From Gammaproteobacteria bacterium (GTDB taxonomy: Bacteria; Pseudomonadota; Gammaproteobacteria; Pseudomonadales; Pseudohongiellaceae): a stretch of 8,556 nucleotides of DNA. The stretch spans positions 1-8,556 of the forward strand of contig DMJN01000303.1 of NCBI GenBank assembly GCA_003451715.1, read 5' to 3'. A program made the position numbers and the translations under genes. Positions 1 to 6,456 of the stretch are shown one piece after another. The notes below the pieces were generated by a model. It saw only the letters and a program-made list of their open reading frames with translations, was not told where the DNA came from and ran no database searches. Numbering within the stretch: position 1 is the stretch's first letter; every line of letters starts with the position of its first letter.

Positions 1-84
1 TGCCACGAAGGCAATTACGGCATGCTGAATATTCTGCGTGGCGAACGCATGGCCGAAAGACGCGCCACGGAAGAGAGTCAGTAG
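1..84 (+). CDS. 3' end of a secreted-type hypothetical protein (partial)
   Basis: Frame 1 is open from the left edge to a TAG stop at 82-84 and gives 27 residues, starting CHEGNYGMLNILRGERMAE. From memory, a CHEGNY..-NIL.G.R ending closes a family of uncharacterised secreted proteins common in Acidobacteria and Proteobacteria, which also carry a WDGDTLVVDT-type motif that would lie upstream of this window. Only the tail is visible, so the family call is tentative and no function is proposed. A strong intrinsic terminator starts 9 bases after the stop, which supports this being the true end of a transcribed gene. It converges on the reverse PQQ dehydrogenase gene. Confidence 0.6.
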   Translation, partial: CHEGNYGMLNILRGERMAERRATEESQ

Positions 85-92
85 TTCGACAC

Positions 93-141
93 CTGCACGA
101 AGGGTCAGCTCTGCTGGCCTTTCTTGTGCAGTTCCTTTTTT
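93..141 (+). terminator. Rho-independent terminator of the left-edge gene
   Basis: The outer stem is CTGCAC (93-98) with GTGCAG (126-131). The middle stem is AAG (100-102) with CTT (123-125). The inner stem is GGTCAGC (103-109) with GCTGGCC (113-119), containing one G-U pair and closed by a three-base loop. G99 and bases 120-122 bulge. The tail TTCCTTTTTT follows at 132-141. The T-rich tail lies only on the forward side, so this ends the gene stopping at 84. It sits 15 bases from the stop of the convergent reverse gene. Confidence 0.8.
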
Positions 142-155
142 CCCATTTGCTACCC

Positions 156-2288
156 CTACTCCGGTAGTGCAAACACCCAGAGTGTGGCACCGGCGGGAGG
201 AAGATTGATCTGCGCTGCAGTGCGCATGGTTCGAGTGTGGATCCCCCCGGAATTTGTCGCCACGGCAAGGTATTGTTTGCCATCGACGCGATAAGTGACC
301 GGGTATGAATTCACGGCATTATCCAATCGCCTTTGCCACAGGACTTCACCACTGTCCTGATTCAGCGCCTTGATCCAGCGATCCACCGATCCTATAAATA
401 ACAATCCCGAGTCGGTAGTCAGGTTTGCCGCGGCCTGCGGCGCTGCCTGACGTGCCGTCCACTCCACTTGCCGCGTTTGTAGATTGACAGCCTTGATGAT
501 GCCAAAGCTGCCGTCGGTGGAACCATCCGGGTATTTCTGCCAGCGCTCGCCGCTGTCGTCATCCAGGCAGGTATCCGAGATTGGGATAAATAGTATTCCT
601 GTGGCGGGATTATAGGATGTGGATTGCATATTTCTGGCACCCAGCCAGTCCGGGCAGATGCCCGGCAGGGAGTATTCACTCAAGACATCATCCAGTGCCG
701 GAATCGCATTCGGAAACAGAGTCTTGTCACCAGTTGAAGGATCGATCTCCGCCACTACATTTTGCATGTCCAGATCGATTGAGAATAGATACTCACCAGT
801 TGCCGCATCCATCGCTTCGAAGATCGCCAGCTTGCCGCCGGTTACTACTACCTTGCGAGTAACGCCATTAACCGGTATTTCAATAATCTGCCTTTCATAA
901 GCCCAGTCATGATCCAGTTGATCATTTCGAGCATGCTGATAGTGCCAGACCAATTCACCGGTGTCGGCATTCAGTGCCACGGTACTATTGGTGTAGAGGG
1001 CGTCGTTGTTGTTATTCCTGTCATCGGGATCCAATCGCAGGCGCCGGGTATCGTAAGTGGGGGCAGGGCCAAAATAGACCAGATTCAGCTCAGGGTCGAA
1101 GCTACCTGGAATCCATACCGAGCCCCCGGTGCGCTGTTCCAGCGGCAGATCATTCCAGGTGTCCCCTCCCGGCTCTCCGGGTCTGGCGATCGTATAGAAA
1201 CGCCAGACTTCTTCACCGCTTTGCATGTCCACGGCTAAGATAAAATCGCCACCTTCCACCGCCTGGCGGCCGGTCAGGCCGATAATGGCTTTGCCATTGG
1301 CGATGATTGGCGCACTCTTGAACCAGTGACCGTCTTCGTCACCGATGTCGACATCGAGGTCCCAGGCTATCTGGCCGGTTTTGACGTACAGTGCAACAAG
1401 GTGAATATCGGAGGTAGGAATGAGGATTTTGTCATCGTAAATGGCAACCCCTTTTTTCGAATCGGGCGGTACTTCACCATCTAATTCTCTCTCGAAGCTC
1501 CATAACAAATCACCTGTGGTTGCATCGATTGCCTGTAATACATCTCCGAAGCTGTAGGCAAACAACACCCCGTCGTGAACCAGGGGTGTCATCATGTTGG
1601 CACCGGCGGGCAATGACCAACTCCAGGCGAGTTGCAGGTCGGTGACATTGTTCCTGGTAATTTGGCTGAGCGGGCTATGACCGAGACTGTCGCTGGTGCG
1701 ACGCCAGTGTAGCCAGTCATCGGCGGGAGGATCCAATAACATTGCATCCGTGACCGGGCTGATACTCTGGAGGCGGCTGGATTGTGCTAAGGGTCCGTTG
1801 CTGTTGTAGCGCAGCGGTGTGGCGGTGTCCGTGTCCGCTGCTCCCAGTTGCTGTTTCGGAATTACCAGGGTGCCCAGCGACGCGAAGTTTTCTGGTAGTG
1901 GAATCGCACCGGAATCGAGACCATTGTGTTGCAGTATGTAGGCGAGAATCTGGGTAATAAGGGATTGGCTCAGTGAGTCTTCAGCCCCGGGTGGCATACG
2001 CCGGATATCGAGTGCCAATTGGTCGATCGTTGTGTCACCCCAGCGGTCGGCGAAGTAGCTACCACCCAGGCTGGGCACCAGCCCAAATCCCTCCAGGTTA
2101 ACACCGTGACATTCCGCACAGCGCTCCTGGTAGCCCGATTCGCCCTGTGTTGCCTGGGCTGCTGTATAGGACACCGCGGTTTCCTCACCCTGGGCCGCGT
2201 GCGTCGAAGAGAGCGCCAGACTCAGGCAGGCAAGAATCGTAGCCGCAGTGGCAGCTCGCATAGAGATCATCCTGGAGTTTATTGTCAT
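156..2288 (-). CDS. PQQ-dependent dehydrogenase with N-terminal cytochrome c domain (secreted quinohemoprotein)
   Basis: This is a periplasmic quinohemoprotein expected to oxidise an alcohol or similar substrate with PQQ and pass electrons through its own heme c to the respiratory chain. Residue numbers count from an upstream ATG at 2330. The signal peptide is hydrophobic over about 27-42 and ends near STHA-AQ. Heme is attached at CAECH (71-75), and Met112 in RMPPG is the likely distal ligand. The propeller runs from about 205 to 724. Blade motifs of the form TG-x-x-x-W recur (DATTGDLLW, DMQSGEEVW, NADTGELVW, NQDSGEVLW and weaker copies). Asp443 in NNDALYT aligns by eye with the catalytic Asp of GDNLYxSS motifs in PQQ alcohol dehydrogenases. 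I chose the ATG at 2288 (residue 15) because GGGGAG lies four bases upstream and it gives a normal short n-region; 2330 and 2261 are alternatives. The heme domain is N-terminal, unlike the C-terminal heme of classical quinohemoprotein alcohol dehydrogenases. The substrate cannot be read from sequence. The gene appears monocistronic. Confidence 0.9.
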   Translation of the reverse strand: MTINSRMISMRAATAATILACLSLALSSTHAAQGEETAVSYTAAQATQGESGYQERCAECHGVNLEGFGLVPSLGGSYFADRWGDTTIDQLALDIRRMPPGAEDSLSQSLITQILAYILQHNGLDSGAIPLPENFASLGTLVIPKQQLGAADTDTATPLRYNSNGPLAQSSRLQSISPVTDAMLLDPPADDWLHWRRTSDSLGHSPLSQITRNNVTDLQLAWSWSLPAGANMMTPLVHDGVLFAYSFGDVLQAIDATTGDLLWSFERELDGEVPPDSKKGVAIYDDKILIPTSDIHLVALYVKTGQIAWDLDVDIGDEDGHWFKSAPIIANGKAIIGLTGRQAVEGGDFILAVDMQSGEEVWRFYTIARPGEPGGDTWNDLPLEQRTGGSVWIPGSFDPELNLVYFGPAPTYDTRRLRLDPDDRNNNNDALYTNSTVALNADTGELVWHYQHARNDQLDHDWAYERQIIEIPVNGVTRKVVVTGGKLAIFEAMDAATGEYLFSIDLDMQNVVAEIDPSTGDKTLFPNAIPALDDVLSEYSLPGICPDWLGARNMQSTSYNPATGILFIPISDTCLDDDSGERWQKYPDGSTDGSFGIIKAVNLQTRQVEWTARQAAPQAAANLTTDSGLLFIGSVDRWIKALNQDSGEVLWQRRLDNAVNSYPVTYRVDGKQYLAVATNSGGIHTRTMRTAAQINLPPAGATLWVFALPE

Positions 2289-2609
2289 TTTTCTCCCCGG
2301 CATTGGATTCGTTCCCGCCAAGCTCGGCATCGCTTGGGGAACACCGTCACTTTACAGGCCGGGATTGCACAATGGAACAAGCTTTTTCCGTTGTTGCACT
2401 GCATTCTGCCGCCGACCGTGCACTCCGACTCGGCTTCAGCATAGATGTGACTGATACAGAGTGACTTTTTCAGCTTCATTCAGTTTATTCAGATTCAGTT
2501 CAGCCACACTTCGTTAGTCTCTTGGCATTGGCGGATGCGCCACTTAACAGGCATACCTCGCAGAACCCACACTCAATTGCACTGTTTAAGTCTGGCATAG
2601 GTTTACCGT

Positions 2610-2654
2610 AAATCCCCACTCAACTACTTGGCGGATAGGGAGTGGGGATTTTTT
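2610..2654 (+). terminator. Intrinsic terminator with no recognised gene upstream
   Basis: AAATCCCCACTC (2610-2621) is perfectly complementary to GAGTGGGGATTT (2640-2651), with an 18-base loop, and a run of six T covers 2649-2654. The T tract is only on the forward side. No forward protein gene precedes it, so it may end a small RNA. Confidence 0.65.
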
Positions 2655-2727
2655 ATGCAAGCAGATTATTCTACGCCGGAATAGTCCGGCCCGTTCCCGC
2701 CGTGATCTGGCTGTATTAAAGTCACTG

Positions 2728-2755
2728 TTGATCAAATCTAAATCTTTGATAAGAT
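2728..2755 (+). promoter_or_regulatory. Putative sigma-70-type promoter for the DUF4105 gene
   Basis: The -35-like TTGATC (2728-2733) and -10-like TAAGAT (2750-2755) are 16 bases apart, which would start transcription about 50 bases before the ATG at 2813. An inverted repeat, ATCAAA (2731-2736) and TTTGAT (2745-2750), overlaps both boxes and spans the spacer, so a regulator could bind there. Called by eye from consensus. Confidence 0.4.
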
Positions 2756-2812
2756 TAAGTTTTTGCGATATTGCGAATTTTTGATTACCAGTACCGACCA
2801 TAGCAGGACCGG

Positions 2813-4189
2813 ATGACTCCCAGAAGGCACAGGCCAGTTTTACAGACTCTGCAAAGATTTGCTGCTTACTGCTTGTTGTCGCTACTGACAATCCTGACCT
2901 CACTTGCTACACAGGCACAAGCCGTTAACGAAGAACTGCAACAGGTAGCCGTGCCCAATGATATGAGTGCAGTACATTTCTATCTCATTACCATGGATGT
3001 GGGAGATAGGGTGTGGGATAACTTTGGTCACACAGCGCTGCGTGTCTTTGATGAAAACACCAACACCGATACGGTATTTAACTGGGGATTTTTCGATACG
3101 AGTGGGGGGGTGATGTCCTTTTCCTGGAACTTTTTCAAAGGAATCATGGATTATCGTCTGGTCACCAATTCTCCTTCCCAGGAGTTCGCCATGTATCGGT
3201 CTCAGGAGCGGTCGGTCTGGCAGGACAAGCTCAATCTCACCAATCCTCAGAAAGAGATTCTCTATCGGCGGCTAGTCTGGAACCTGGAGCCGGACAATGT
3301 CGTTTATGCCTATCAGTATTTTTCGGACAATTGCACAACCAAGGTGCGGGATTATCTCGATGAGGCACTTTCGGGGAAGATTTCACAGCAATACACCGGG
3401 ATCACCGATCAGACGTTTCGAGACCAGGTGCAATCCCACTACGAGTCGGTGTCTCTGATTGGCTTCTCTCTGGATGTATTGATGAATAGCAACATCGACC
3501 GCTTTGTCTCCGAGTGGGAGGAAATGTACTTGCCGCTCCGGTTCAGAGAGCGTTTGTTGGAGTTGGGTTCTGACGTTGCTGAAAATGGGGAACAGCTGAT
3601 GCTGTTATCTGATCCTCAGGTCATCATGGAGTTTGCCCCACCAAGCATTGAAACTAACGGCTATCGCGTAGCGTCGTTGGTACTGGTATTGCCAGTCATC
3701 CTGTTAACTCTGATGCTGAAGCGAATTCCCCAATCCTACTTCGCTACTCATCCCCGAATTGGCCTGAAAGCGGCTGCAATCAATTTCCGAATACTTGGAC
3801 TGCTGGCGTTGCTTACGGCAGTTTTTAGCGGCATCTACGGAATACTTATGCTGGGCAGCTGGTTCATTTCTGACCATGTCGACACCCATCACAATATCAA
3901 CCTGCTGCTGTTCTGGCCCACTGACCTGTTGGGTATTCTGCTTGGCTTTCGCTGGCTAATTCTATCCCGACCCTGGCCGATGACGCACAACAGCGCGCCG
4001 TTTATAAACTACTATCTGTTAGCTCATCTTATCGCCATGTTGGCCTATGTCGGTATCGCGTTTTTCGGCTTGAGCCAGCAATCCATTAGCGAGTTGGCAC
4101 TTTACGTCGTGCCGGGACTTGCGTTGTTTACTGTATTTGTCTGGGTAGTGGGGTTCCAGCCTGCCAAATCCAGGGACATGTATTTTTAA
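2813..4189 (+). CDS. DUF4105 / Lnb-like protein: periplasmic cysteine-hydrolase-like domain plus C-terminal membrane segments
   Basis: The 458-residue protein has a signal peptide or signal anchor (hydrophobic about 19-33, possible cleavage after AQA at 37). A DUF4105-type domain spans about 53-280. Its conserved sites are visible: His73 in NFGHTALR and Cys174 in SDNCTTK, the likely catalytic pair. About five hydrophobic segments follow, near 286-302, 325-350, 362-384, 398-420 and 428-448. The HHNINLLLFWPTDL stretch (359-372) is typical of the family's C-terminal half. From memory, Pfam now calls this domain the Lnb N-terminal periplasmic domain, after a Bacteroides lipoprotein N-acyltransferase. 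A lipoprotein or envelope acyl-transfer role is therefore possible but unproven here. The start is ATG with AGGA a few bases upstream. The gene converges on pal. A run of seven G at 3104-3110 stays in frame. Confidence 0.85.
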   Translation: MTPRRHRPVLQTLQRFAAYCLLSLLTILTSLATQAQAVNEELQQVAVPNDMSAVHFYLITMDVGDRVWDNFGHTALRVFDENTNTDTVFNWGFFDTSGGVMSFSWNFFKGIMDYRLVTNSPSQEFAMYRSQERSVWQDKLNLTNPQKEILYRRLVWNLEPDNVVYAYQYFSDNCTTKVRDYLDEALSGKISQQYTGITDQTFRDQVQSHYESVSLIGFSLDVLMNSNIDRFVSEWEEMYLPLRFRERLLELGSDVAENGEQLMLLSDPQVIMEFAPPSIETNGYRVASLVLVLPVILLTLMLKRIPQSYFATHPRIGLKAAAINFRILGLLALLTAVFSGIYGILMLGSWFISDHVDTHHNINLLLFWPTDLLGILLGFRWLILSRPWPMTHNSAPFINYYLLAHLIAMLAYVGIAFFGLSQQSISELALYVVPGLALFTVFVWVVGFQPAKSRDMYF

Positions 4190-4244
4190 ATGGCCCGTTG
4201 AATTGAAAACTCGATTCGATGTGTAGGGGAAATACGAGACAAAA

Positions 4245-4268
4245 AAGCCGAGCACTGAGGCTCGGCTT
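4245..4268 (-). terminator. Intrinsic terminator of pal, between convergent genes
   Basis: AAGCCGAGC (4245-4253) pairs perfectly with GCTCGGCTT (4260-4268) around a six-base loop. Read on the reverse strand, the stem is followed by a T run (complement of the A run from 4241), so it fits best as the pal terminator. On the forward strand the tail TAATCTT is weak, so it may also stop DUF4105 gene transcription less efficiently. Confidence 0.85.
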
Positions 4269-4291
4269 AATCTTCCTAAACTGGAAAACAA

Positions 4292-4831
4292 TCAGTCGAT
4301 AATTTCGACCCGGCGATTGCGTTGGTAGGCAGCCTCGGAGGTGCCACGATCGGCAGGTTGTTCTTCTCCATAACTTACCGTTTCAATCTGATTACGTGCG
4401 GCTCCGTTAACTATAAAGTAGTTGAGAATGCCATTAGCACGACGCTCACCCAATGCCAGGTTATATTCGCGAGTGCCTCGCTCATCGGCATGTCCTTCCA
4501 GGCGAATGCGCTTACTGGGATTCGCGGCGAGGTCGCGGGCATGAAATGTCAGTATGTCACGATCGGCAGGTCGAAACTCTGCTACGTCAAAATCAAAGTA
4601 GAAAACCGTGGTTGCCAGTGCCTGGCGCAGCATACGCTCTTCAGCCGCCGCTGCACGTCTCCTCGCCTCTTCTGCCAATTCCTGTGCACGACGGGCGGTG
4701 GCATCAGCATCGGATTCGCTAGTTTCCGCAACTTCGCTGGTAACTGCCTCATCGCTGCTGGAACTGCAGGCGACTATGCCACCGAAGGCAAAAAGAATCA
4801 GGGCCAATCTTATTAGTTGATTTATTTTCAT
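4292..4831 (-). CDS. pal: Peptidoglycan-associated lipoprotein Pal (OmpA-like)
   Basis: Pal is the outer-membrane lipoprotein of the Tol-Pal complex; it binds peptidoglycan and helps the envelope constrict at division. The 179-residue protein has a lipoprotein signal ending in IVAC with the acylated Cys at 22. Ser follows, which fits outer-membrane sorting. An Ala/Glu/Arg-rich, probably helical linker (about 44-72) leads to the OmpA-like domain (about 75-179). Signature stretches are YFDFDVAEFRP (78-88), LEGHADERGT (111-120) and NLALGERRANGI (124-135), and the end is RNRRVEIID. Length matches the family (about 170-180). The ATG at 4831 has AGGAG five bases upstream; an open extension to 4936 is not needed. 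Pal is usually the fifth gene of tolQRAB-pal-cpoB, but here it is flanked by a convergent DUF4105 gene and a divergent acyl-CoA dehydrogenase operon, so it is either relocated or an additional paralogue. Confidence 0.93.
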   Translation of the reverse strand: MKINQLIRLALILFAFGGIVACSSSSDEAVTSEVAETSESDADATARRAQELAEEARRRAAAAEERMLRQALATTVFYFDFDVAEFRPADRDILTFHARDLAANPSKRIRLEGHADERGTREYNLALGERRANGILNYFIVNGAARNQIETVSYGEEQPADRGTSEAAYQRNRRVEIID

Positions 4832-4977
4832 GGCAGCTCCTACAAAATCAAACGGTACTTTTCTGTGAGAAACACTGTACAAACTATCGACTAAAATTAT
4901 TTGAAAATACAGTATCTTAAATCGAGAACGAAGCATACCCCATTTACTTGGCTAAATCTATTGAGGTAACTCAAATC

Positions 4978-5003
4978 AAACCACTTTAAATGCCAGTGGT
5001 TTT
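4978..5003 (+). terminator. Stem-loop with T tail in the pal/ACAD gap
   Basis: AAACCACT (4978-4985) pairs perfectly with AGTGGTTT (4995-5002) around a nine-base loop, and the last T run covers 5000-5003. The T tail is short, so termination may be weak. Running in reverse, the stem is followed by TTTGATTTG, also T-rich. No gene ends nearby on either strand, so this could instead be a leader structure or an sRNA end. Confidence 0.35.
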
Positions 5004-5047
5004 CATTGAAAGCCCCGATATTTCTGCGTTTTCAGTGAGGGCGTTTT

Positions 5048-5068
5048 TCGAGCAATTGCTCGATTTTT
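5048..5068 (+). terminator. 16-base perfect palindrome with T5 tail
   Basis: TCGAGCAATTGCTCGA (5048-5063) is a perfect palindrome. It can fold as a six-pair stem with an AATT loop, followed by TTTTT (5064-5068). This has the shape of a short terminator or attenuator about 140 bases upstream of the operon's first codon. Being a symmetric DNA site, it could equally be an operator for a dimeric regulator. Confidence 0.4.
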
Positions 5069-5195
5069 GGTTATCAAAGCACCCCAGAGATGGTAATCTT
5101 TGCACTCTTTTGTGTTAGACACTTTTACCCAGCTCACCCCCGTAAGAAGAGAGCCTCGGTGCCAACCGTCTTGCCCAGCGTGGGTAACATCTTCC

Positions 5196-5202
5196 AAGGA
5201 GA
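5196..5202 (+). promoter_or_regulatory. Strong ribosome binding site fixing a GTG start
   Basis: AAGGAGA lies seven bases (counted from GGAG) before the GTG at 5209. Its strength and spacing decide in favour of GTG, and the resulting N-terminus NADFTTEELAFQDEVRDFL begins exactly where acyl-CoA dehydrogenases of this type begin. Confidence 0.85.
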
Positions 5203-5208
5203 GATATC

Positions 5209-6408
5209 GTGAATGCTGATTTTACTACCGAAGAACTGGCGTTTCAGGATGAAGTCCGCGATTTCCTGGAAAGTGAATTTCCAGCGGAATTCAGAGCGAA
5301 ACTCGATGTCAGCCAACGCCTGAGTAAGGACGAGCTTGTTCGTTGGCAGAAGATTCTCTACCAGAAAGGCTGGGCGGCTCCAAGCTGGCCAGAGGAATAT
5401 GGCGGTACCGGTTGGACACAGATTCAACGTTACATCTTTGCTACGGAAATGGGATTGATAGGTGCACCCGAACCGGTGGCATTCGGCATGAAGATGGTGG
5501 CGCCGATCCTCATGACCTTCGGCAGTGATGAGCAGAAGCAGCGATTTTTACCCGATATTCTCGAGAGCAATGTCTGGTGGTGTCAGGGATATTCCGAACC
5601 CAATGCCGGATCGGACCTGGCGTCACTGAAAACGACCGCGATGAGGGACGGGGATGAATACATCGTCAACGGTGCCAAGACCTGGAATACCTACGGACAA
5701 TACGCAGACTGGATATTCTGCCTGGTAAGAACCGATAACACCGTGAAGAAGCAGGAAGGTATCAGCTTTCTGCTAATCGATATGAAATCGCCGGGTATCA
5801 CACTGAAACCCATCGTACTGATAGATGGTCATCCCGAAGTCAATGAAGTGTTTTTCGATGATGTGAGAGTTCCAATGGGGAACCTGATCGGTGAAGAAAA
5901 CAAGGGCTGGACCTATGCCAAGCTACTGCTTACCCATGAGCGTTCTAATATCGCCGGTGTACCACGGGGCAAACGTCGGCTGCGGGCTCTGAAACGCATT
6001 GCAAAAGATACCGATGATGGTTTTGGTGGCAATATGCTGGGCAATGCCAGTTTCAGCAATAAGCTCACCGATATTGAAATCCAGTTGCAAGCCCTTGAAT
6101 ACTCCGAGCTGCGAACACTGGCGGCACTGAGTGTCGGCAAGGCTCCAGGACCCGAATCATCCATACTCAAGGTAGTCGGGACGGAGCTGGCCCAGGAGAT
6201 GGATGAGCTATTTGTAGATCTGGCCGGCTACCACTGTCTGCCGTTTGTGCCGGAACAATTCGAAGACGGATTTCAGGGAGTACAGCTGGGTCCGGGCAAT
6301 TCTGCTGCTGCCGCGCTAACCTACTTCAACAACAGAAAGCTCTCCATCTTCGGAGGCTCTAACGAGATACAACGCAATATTATTTCCAAACATGTACTGG
6401 GTCTGTAA
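5209..6408 (+). CDS. Acyl-CoA dehydrogenase, PimC-like large subunit (catalytic half of a heteromer)
   Basis: This 399-residue flavoprotein of the acyl-CoA dehydrogenase family would introduce an alpha-beta double bond into an acyl-CoA, passing electrons to ETF. The N-terminal helical domain covers about 1-120, the beta domain about 124-225 (WWCQGYSEPNAGSDLASLK, 123-141; GAKTW, 155-159; VNEVFFDDVRVP, 211-222), and the C-terminal helical domain the rest, ending FGGSNEIQRNIISKHVLGL. Glu244 in THERSNIAG is at the position of the catalytic Glu of isovaleryl- and long-chain-type enzymes. The alternative site used in medium-chain enzymes (YEGT) is FGGS here, with no Glu. The usual RxQFG FAD motif at the start of the C-terminal domain is missing; it occurs in the next gene's product. 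By recall it closely resembles PimC, the pimeloyl-CoA dehydrogenase large subunit. First gene of the operon, 48 bases before its partner. The true substrate (dicarboxylyl-, branched, terpenoid or steroid-derived acyl-CoA) is unknown. Confidence 0.92.
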   Translation: MNADFTTEELAFQDEVRDFLESEFPAEFRAKLDVSQRLSKDELVRWQKILYQKGWAAPSWPEEYGGTGWTQIQRYIFATEMGLIGAPEPVAFGMKMVAPILMTFGSDEQKQRFLPDILESNVWWCQGYSEPNAGSDLASLKTTAMRDGDEYIVNGAKTWNTYGQYADWIFCLVRTDNTVKKQEGISFLLIDMKSPGITLKPIVLIDGHPEVNEVFFDDVRVPMGNLIGEENKGWTYAKLLLTHERSNIAGVPRGKRRLRALKRIAKDTDDGFGGNMLGNASFSNKLTDIEIQLQALEYSELRTLAALSVGKAPGPESSILKVVGTELAQEMDELFVDLAGYHCLPFVPEQFEDGFQGVQLGPGNSAAAALTYFNNRKLSIFGGSNEIQRNIISKHVLGL

Positions 6409-6456
6409 ACAGTAAAGCTTCCCGGACAGCGATGACTTTAATCAAGAGGTAGAAAA

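Larger units (their letters stand above)
2289..2812. other. Long intergenic region between divergent genes
   Basis: About 520 bases lie between the starts of the PQQ dehydrogenase (reverse) and the DUF4105 gene (forward). I see no protein gene with family signal. It contains a cluster of TTCAG repeats (2469-2503), a small hairpin TGGCG/CGCCA (2529-2542), a perfect terminator-type hairpin (2610-2654, forward) and a plausible promoter for the DUF4105 gene (2728-2755). A 21-codon frame, ATG 2535 to TAG 2600, has no convincing ribosome binding site. A weak promoter-like pair, GTGACT (2461-2466) and TTTATT (2484-2489) with 17-base spacing, could drive a transcript of about 160 nt ending at the hairpin. 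Confidence 0.6.
4832..5208. other. Intergenic region between divergent pal and acyl-CoA dehydrogenase operon
   Basis: This 377-base gap should hold the promoters of pal (reverse) and of the dehydrogenase operon (forward), but no close consensus stands out. A weak forward candidate is TTATCA (5073-5078) with TAATCT 17 bases later. The pal leader contains a short hairpin, TTTCT/AGAAA around GTG (4860-4872). Two stem-loops with T tails (4978-5003 and 5048-5068) lie mid-gap. A 43-codon frame from ATG 4990 to TAG 5121 has no ribosome binding site or recognisable similarity. Confidence 0.5.

Noticed and set aside
909..1238. Open frame of 109 codons on the forward strand inside the PQQ dehydrogenase gene
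   Set aside because: It lies opposite a clear propeller gene with continuous family motifs; no recognisable protein features and no convincing ribosome binding site.
2019..2444. Forward frame of 141 codons spanning the 5' end of the PQQ dehydrogenase gene and the gap
   Set aside because: Most of it is antisense to the signal peptide and heme domain; Arg/His-rich random-looking translation.
3104..3110. Run of seven G as a possible phase-variation or frameshift site in the DUF4105 gene
   Set aside because: The frame is intact with family motifs on both sides, and seven bases is short for a phase-variable tract; it is more a place to watch for sequencing error.
4322..4816. Open frame of 164 codons on the forward strand over pal
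   Set aside because: It mirrors pal, whose motifs, lipobox and ribosome binding site are unambiguous; its translation looks random and Cys-rich.
4832..4936. N-terminal extension of pal by 35 codons
   Set aside because: It would place the lipoprotein signal inside the chain; the ATG at 4831 has a well-spaced AGGAG.
4990..5121. 43-codon forward frame in the pal/ACAD gap
   Set aside because: No ribosome binding site, overlaps two stem-loops, and its translation resembles nothing I recognise.
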